16,986 nucleotides of DNA from Nitriliruptoraceae bacterium. Lineage in GTDB: Bacteria; Actinomycetota; Nitriliruptoria; Nitriliruptorales; Nitriliruptoraceae. The stretch covers positions 1 through 16,986 of the forward strand of contig SKNK01000060.1 in assembly GCA_007120565.1 (NCBI GenBank), written 5' to 3'. Shown here in pieces: positions 13,996 to 16,986 of this stretch. Made by a program: the position numbers and the translations under genes. The notes beneath the pieces are model-generated. The model had not been told where the DNA came from. It worked only from the letters and a program-made list of their open reading frames with translations, and did not search any database. Within the stretch, counting starts at the first letter, position 1. The number at the start of each line of letters is the position of its first letter.

Positions 13996-15048
13996 TCAGT
14001 CGTTGGCGTGGAGGGCGGCGTTGAGCCCGCCCCAGTTCCCGGCGTCACCATCGCGAGGCAGGGCGTTCACGGCGCCAGTCTGCGAGTCCCGACGGAACAG
14101 CATGTTGTCCTGGCCGGAGAGGTCTCGGGCCTTGACGACCTCGCCATCCGGCAGTGCCACCTTGGTGCCGGCTGTGAGGTAGAGGCCGGCCTCGACGACG
14201 CAGTTGTCTCCCAGCGAGATGCCGACCCCGGCGTTCGCGCCGATGAGGCAGCCCTCGCCGATCCGGATCACCTCGCTGCCGCCGCCCGACAAGGTGCCCA
14301 TGATCGAGCCGCTGCCGCCGATGTCGGAACCGTCGCCGACGACCACGCCGGCCGAGATGCGGCCCTCCACCATCGATGCTCCGAGGGTTCCGGCGTTGAA
14401 GTTGACGAACCCCTCGTGCATCACCGTCGTGCCGACCGCGAGGTGGGCGCCCAGCCGGACGCGATCGGCATCGCCGATCCGTATGCCGGTCGGTACCACG
14501 TAGTCGGTCATGCGGGGGAACTTGTCGATGCTGGTCACGCGAACCCGGTGTCCAGCGGCGGCCAACGAGAGCCGCAGCTCCTCGAAGCCTTCCGGTTCGC
14601 AGGGGCCGAGATCGGTCCAGACCACGTTGTTGAGCAGGCCGAAGGCGCCATCGAGGTTGGCGCCGTGGGGTTGGACGAGCCGATGGGAGAGCAGGTGCAG
14701 GCGCAGGTAGACGTCGTGGGCGTCGACGGGAGCCGAGTCCAGGTCCTCGATGAAGGTCGCGACCGCAACGCGTTCGGTGCGGGTCGGTGCCGGGCTGCTG
14801 GCATCACCGGTTGCGCCGGCGACGGCCCGGGCGATGGGGTCGTCCGCGGCGAGTTCGCTGCCGCGAAGGCTGTCTGCGGTGAGCGGCAGGGTCGCCGTTC
14901 CCCCCTCGTGTCCGAGGGCGGCGGCGAGGGCGACGGCACCTCCGGCGTCACCACCCGTTCCCAGCGTCGGGTACCAGGTGTCGAGGGTCTTGCCCGTGTC
15001 GACCGTCCGGGTCGCGAGGCCGACCCCGAAGGCGGCGAAGGTGGTCAT
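13996..15048 (-). CDS. dapD: Tetrahydrodipicolinate N-succinyltransferase
   Basis: This trimeric left-handed beta-helix acyltransferase transfers succinate from succinyl-CoA to tetrahydrodipicolinate, in the succinylase branch of the diaminopimelate pathway. The N-terminal domain starts MTTFAAFGVGLATRT. The hexapeptide-repeat core includes EGFVNFNAGTLG, MVEGRISAGVVVGDGSDIGG, IMGTLSGGG, IGANAGVGISLGDNCVVEAG and FRRDSQTGAV, closely resembling mycobacterial DapD. The length of 350 residues is slightly above the M. tuberculosis protein (about 317). The ATG at 15048 is chosen because GGAG lies 5 bases upstream; the in-frame extension to 15150 has low-complexity, Arg-rich sequence. It is first of a three-gene unit with dapE and the ComB-like gene, and divergent from a glycerophosphodiesterase gene. 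Confidence 0.95.
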   Translation of the reverse strand: MTTFAAFGVGLATRTVDTGKTLDTWYPTLGTGGDAGGAVALAAALGHEGGTATLPLTADSLRGSELAADDPIARAVAGATGDASSPAPTRTERVAVATFIEDLDSAPVDAHDVYLRLHLLSHRLVQPHGANLDGAFGLLNNVVWTDLGPCEPEGFEELRLSLAAAGHRVRVTSIDKFPRMTDYVVPTGIRIGDADRVRLGAHLAVGTTVMHEGFVNFNAGTLGASMVEGRISAGVVVGDGSDIGGSGSIMGTLSGGGSEVIRIGEGCLIGANAGVGISLGDNCVVEAGLYLTAGTKVALPDGEVVKARDLSGQDNMLFRRDSQTGAVNALPRDGDAGNWGGLNAALHAND

Positions 15049-15095
15049 CGTGGCTCCGTGTCGTGTTGCGTGTGATGCGCGTCGCGGTGGACGGG

Positions 15096-15101
15096 AGCCT
15101 A
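15096..15101 (-). promoter_or_regulatory. Candidate -10 box of the dapD operon
   Basis: On the - strand TAGGCT (complement of 15096-15101) is a typical actinobacterial -10 sequence, 47 bases before the dapD ATG. A -35 hexamer is not evident. It overlaps the upstream in-frame starts of the divergent gene, which argues for the later start of that gene. Confidence 0.4.
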
Positions 15102-15125
15102 CCGAGCAGCGAGGTGGTGGCCGCC

Positions 15126-15947
15126 GTGCCAGACTGCACCGTTCGTGCATCCGTTCCTTCCCCGGAGTCGACCCTGCATCCCTACCTCGATCACGAGGCG
15201 CCGATCGCCCTGGCGCATCGCGGTGGCGACCTCGACGGGCGGGAGAACTCGATGGCGGCCTTCGCTGACGCCGTCGCGCTTGGCTACCGCTACCTCGAGA
15301 CCGATGTCCAGGTGACGGTCGACGGCGTCCTGGTCGCGTTCCACGACCCGCGGTTGGACCGCGTCACCGATCGCTCTGGCGCGATCGCCGAACTCCCTTG
15401 GGCTGAGGTATCCCGCGCACGGATCGCTGGGGTAGACCCGATCCCGCGCCTTGACGAGCTGTTCGCATCCTTCCCTGAGGTTCGTTGGAACCTCGATGTC
15501 AAGGCGGACCCGGTGGTCGCGCCGTTGATCTCGCGCTTGGAGCGCGGCGGTGCACTCCTCGAGCGTCTCTGTCTCGGCTCCTTCTCGGACGCCAGGCTCG
15601 ACGCGGTGCGCCGAGCGTTCGGCCGGTCGGTCTGCACCTCCGCAGGCCCAGCCGAGGTACGTCGCTTGCGGTTCGCGTCGTTGTTCGGACGAGGGTTGGA
15701 CCGGCTGTCGCTCGCGGCAGACTGCCTGCAGATCCCGCTTCGGCATGGCCGTGTACCCCTGGTCGACCCCGTGCTCCTCGCTGCGGCTCGACGTCGGGGA
15801 TTGCCCGTCCACGTGTGGACGATCAACGACGCGCCTACCATGGAGACGCTGCTGGATCGCGGGGTGCATGGGGTGGTCACCGATCGCACCAGGTTGCTAC
15901 GCGAGGTACTCCAGCGGCGCGGACTGTGGCGGAGCGCTACGAGCTAG
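15126..15947 (+). CDS. Glycerophosphodiester phosphodiesterase
   Basis: This GDPD-family TIM-barrel enzyme hydrolyses glycerophosphodiesters from phospholipid breakdown to glycerol-3-phosphate and an alcohol. Counting from the GTG at 15126, HRGG (His31), EN (Glu40), ETDVQVTVDGVLVAFHD (Glu58, Asp60, His73) and NLDVKAD supply the metal and catalytic residues. VHVWTIND and GVVTDRTRLL close the barrel. No signal peptide is seen, so it is probably cytoplasmic. The start is uncertain. GTG 15126 (273 residues, GAGG 11 bases upstream) places HPYLDHEAPIALAHRGG close to the N-terminus, as is usual. Starts at 15063, 15072 or 15075 would leave as little as 14 bases to the divergent dapD start and cover its -10 box. 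Confidence 0.88.
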   Translation: MPDCTVRASVPSPESTLHPYLDHEAPIALAHRGGDLDGRENSMAAFADAVALGYRYLETDVQVTVDGVLVAFHDPRLDRVTDRSGAIAELPWAEVSRARIAGVDPIPRLDELFASFPEVRWNLDVKADPVVAPLISRLERGGALLERLCLGSFSDARLDAVRRAFGRSVCTSAGPAEVRRLRFASLFGRGLDRLSLAADCLQIPLRHGRVPLVDPVLLAAARRRGLPVHVWTINDAPTMETLLDRGVHGVVTDRTRLLREVLQRRGLWRSATS

Positions 15948-15986
15948 CCGTCCTGGCTGGCCGACCGTCCGGGTACCGCACTTGGG

Positions 15987-16012
15987 TAGCGTGCGCAGGT
16001 CTGGACCGGGAG
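15987..16012 (+). promoter_or_regulatory. Candidate -10 box and ribosome binding site for the DUF368 gene
   Basis: TAGCGT at 15987-15992 is followed by GGGAG at 16008-16012 and a GTG at 16019. Box, spacing and start type closely parallel those of the FAH gene at 1645-1678. No clear -35 is visible. Confidence 0.45.
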
Positions 16013-16018
16013 AACGTC

Positions 16019-16986
16019 GTGGCCGAACCACCGCAGCAGGGGGCGTCGCGATCGCCGCGTGGCGACACACCGCGCGAGACGTCCGAGGGCACCGGGGGAG
16101 AGCAGGATCGCGAGCGCGATGCCGAGCGGGGCCTCGACCACGCTGACGGAGGCGAGGGCGAACGCGACGGGGCGTTCGTCGGAGATGCCGAGACGGCGGA
16201 CGAGCGAGAGCTTCCCCTCGAGGAGATCGTCGCGGATCGTCCCCTCGAAGCCGTCGAACCTCTCCGCGGGCCGCTCGCCTTCGCCGGGACCGGTGTCGCC
16301 GGCTTCCTGATGGGCACCGCCGAGGTGGTCCCCGGGTTCTCCGGTGGCACGGTCGCGTTGGTGGTCGGGATCTACGAACGCCTCATCGCCAACGTTCGTC
16401 AGGGAGCACGCACCCTGTCCCTGCTCGTGCGAGGGCATCCCAACGGGGCGTTTCGGGCCCTACTGGCGATCGAGTGGCCCTTCGTCGCCACGCTGCTGGT
16501 GGGGATGATGGCTGCGGTGTTCAGCGTCGCCGCCACCCTCCGCGTGCTCATCGACGAGCAGCCGACGTTGTTGAAGGCTGCGCTGTTCGGACTGGTGCTC
16601 GGCGCAGCCATCATCGCGTCACGTGAGTTGCGGGCGGCAACGATCTGGCACGTGCTGCTCGGGACCGTCGTTGCCTTCGGAGTGTTCTTCGGGCTGGGTG
16701 CGACCGGCGGCATCTTCCTGGAAGCGTCGGTCTGGACGATCTTGTTCGGTGGTGCGATCGCGGTGTGTGCCTGGATCCTCCCGGGCATCTCGGGCTCGTT
16801 CATCCTGCTGCTGCTCGGCCTGTACACGGCGGTGGTCGATGCGGTCGCCGACCGCAACATCGGTCTGCTGCTGGTGCTGGCGATCGGTTGCGTTGCCGGA
16901 CTCGCCGCCTTCTCCACGCTGCTCAACTGGCTGCTCGCGCGTTTCCACGACCTGGTGCTCGCGGCGCTGATCGGGTTGATGGTCGG
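16019..16986 (+). CDS. DUF368/PopT-type undecaprenyl-phosphate translocase, partial
   Basis: The reading frame runs off the right edge; 322 codons are visible. DUF368 proteins (PopT) are polytopic membrane proteins linked to flipping undecaprenyl phosphate back across the membrane for cell-wall synthesis. Both halves of the family's internal repeat are present: GTAEVVPGFSGGTVAL at about 99-114, followed by GIYERL, and ILPGISGSFILLLLGLY from about 253. Several hydrophobic helices lie between. The start is the GTG at 16019, with GGGAG 6 bases upstream. This gives an unusual first 90 residues that are hydrophilic and rich in Glu, Asp, Arg and Gly, before the first helix. A later start is possible, but the next in-frame ATG (16310) would lie inside the first conserved helix. 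Confidence 0.88.
   Translation, partial: MAEPPQQGASRSPRGDTPRETSEGTGGEQDRERDAERGLDHADGGEGERDGAFVGDAETADERELPLEEIVADRPLEAVEPLRGPLAFAGTGVAGFLMGTAEVVPGFSGGTVALVVGIYERLIANVRQGARTLSLLVRGHPNGAFRALLAIEWPFVATLLVGMMAAVFSVAATLRVLIDEQPTLLKAALFGLVLGAAIIASRELRAATIWHVLLGTVVAFGVFFGLGATGGIFLEASVWTILFGGAIAVCAWILPGISGSFILLLLGLYTAVVDAVADRNIGLLLVLAIGCVAGLAAFSTLLNWLLARFHDLVLAALIGLMV

Noticed and set aside
12866..14182. A 438-codon open frame on the + strand opposite dapE
   Set aside because: It mirrors dapE and part of dapD, has a composition typical of antisense high-GC translation, and shows no family motif.
13990..15075. A 361-codon open frame on the + strand opposite dapD
   Set aside because: DapD on the other strand is certain; this is a shadow frame.
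1..16986. CRISPR arrays, insertion sequences, prophage or integron parts
   Set aside because: No regularly spaced repeats, transposase, recombinase or phage-like frames, and no tRNA-end duplication marking an attachment site were seen.

Overview
The window is a GC-rich (roughly 70% G+C), densely coded chromosomal segment from a member of the Actinomycetota. The evidence is the actinobacterial-type DapD and DapE, a mycobacterial LigB-like ATP-dependent DNA ligase, PurB and GltX of actinobacterial type, frequent GTG starts, and -10 boxes of the TAGNNT kind instead of TATAAT. The class cannot be fixed from sequence alone; a deep-branching lineage (Acidimicrobiia or Nitriliruptoria-like) is only a guess.

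Left part (1-6763), mainly + strand: citramalate synthase (cimA), a fumarylacetoacetate-hydrolase-fold enzyme, a TspO/MBR membrane protein on the opposite strand, adenylosuccinate lyase (purB), glutamyl-tRNA synthetase (gltX), then tRNA-Gln(CTG) and tRNA-Glu(CTC), each with its own recognisable promoter. The order cimA, FAH, gltX, tRNA-Gln, tRNA-Glu is a known actinobacterial neighbourhood. Here tspO and purB sit inside it, and leuCD, which usually follows the tRNAs, is absent. A strong hairpin closes the tRNA cluster where it meets the next block head-on.

Middle part (6954-11122), - strand: in transcription order, a YeeE/YedE-type sulfur-compound transporter gene interrupted by one in-frame TAG, an FAD/NAD(P)H flavoprotein resembling the oxidoreductase (ArsO) of actinobacterial arsenic operons and ending in a vicinal cysteine pair, and the DNA ligase. 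The flavoprotein gene has the best sigma-70 promoter in the window. Its spacer is filled by a TATCGA-N6-TCGATA palindrome, and a second related site lies in the leader. This looks like an ArsR/SmtB-family operator pair, but no regulator gene is in the window.

Right part (11168-16986): an MTHFR-fold protein with an apparently leaderless start and without the classical catalytic Glu and Asp; a - strand lysine/diaminopimelate operon dapD-dapE followed by a ComB-like gene overlapping dapE by 4 bp; a glycerophosphodiester phosphodiesterase; and, running off the right edge, a DUF368 (PopT-type undecaprenyl-phosphate translocase) gene with a long acidic N-terminal extension.

The window is mostly core metabolism: branched-chain amino acid, purine, diaminopimelate and lipid-carrier functions plus translation. 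The only accessory-looking part is the transporter/flavoprotein block. There is no CRISPR array, insertion sequence, prophage or clear undescribed multi-gene system. No gene-free stretch exceeds 300 bases; the longest (6704-6953, about 250 bases) holds the tRNA-cluster terminator hairpin.
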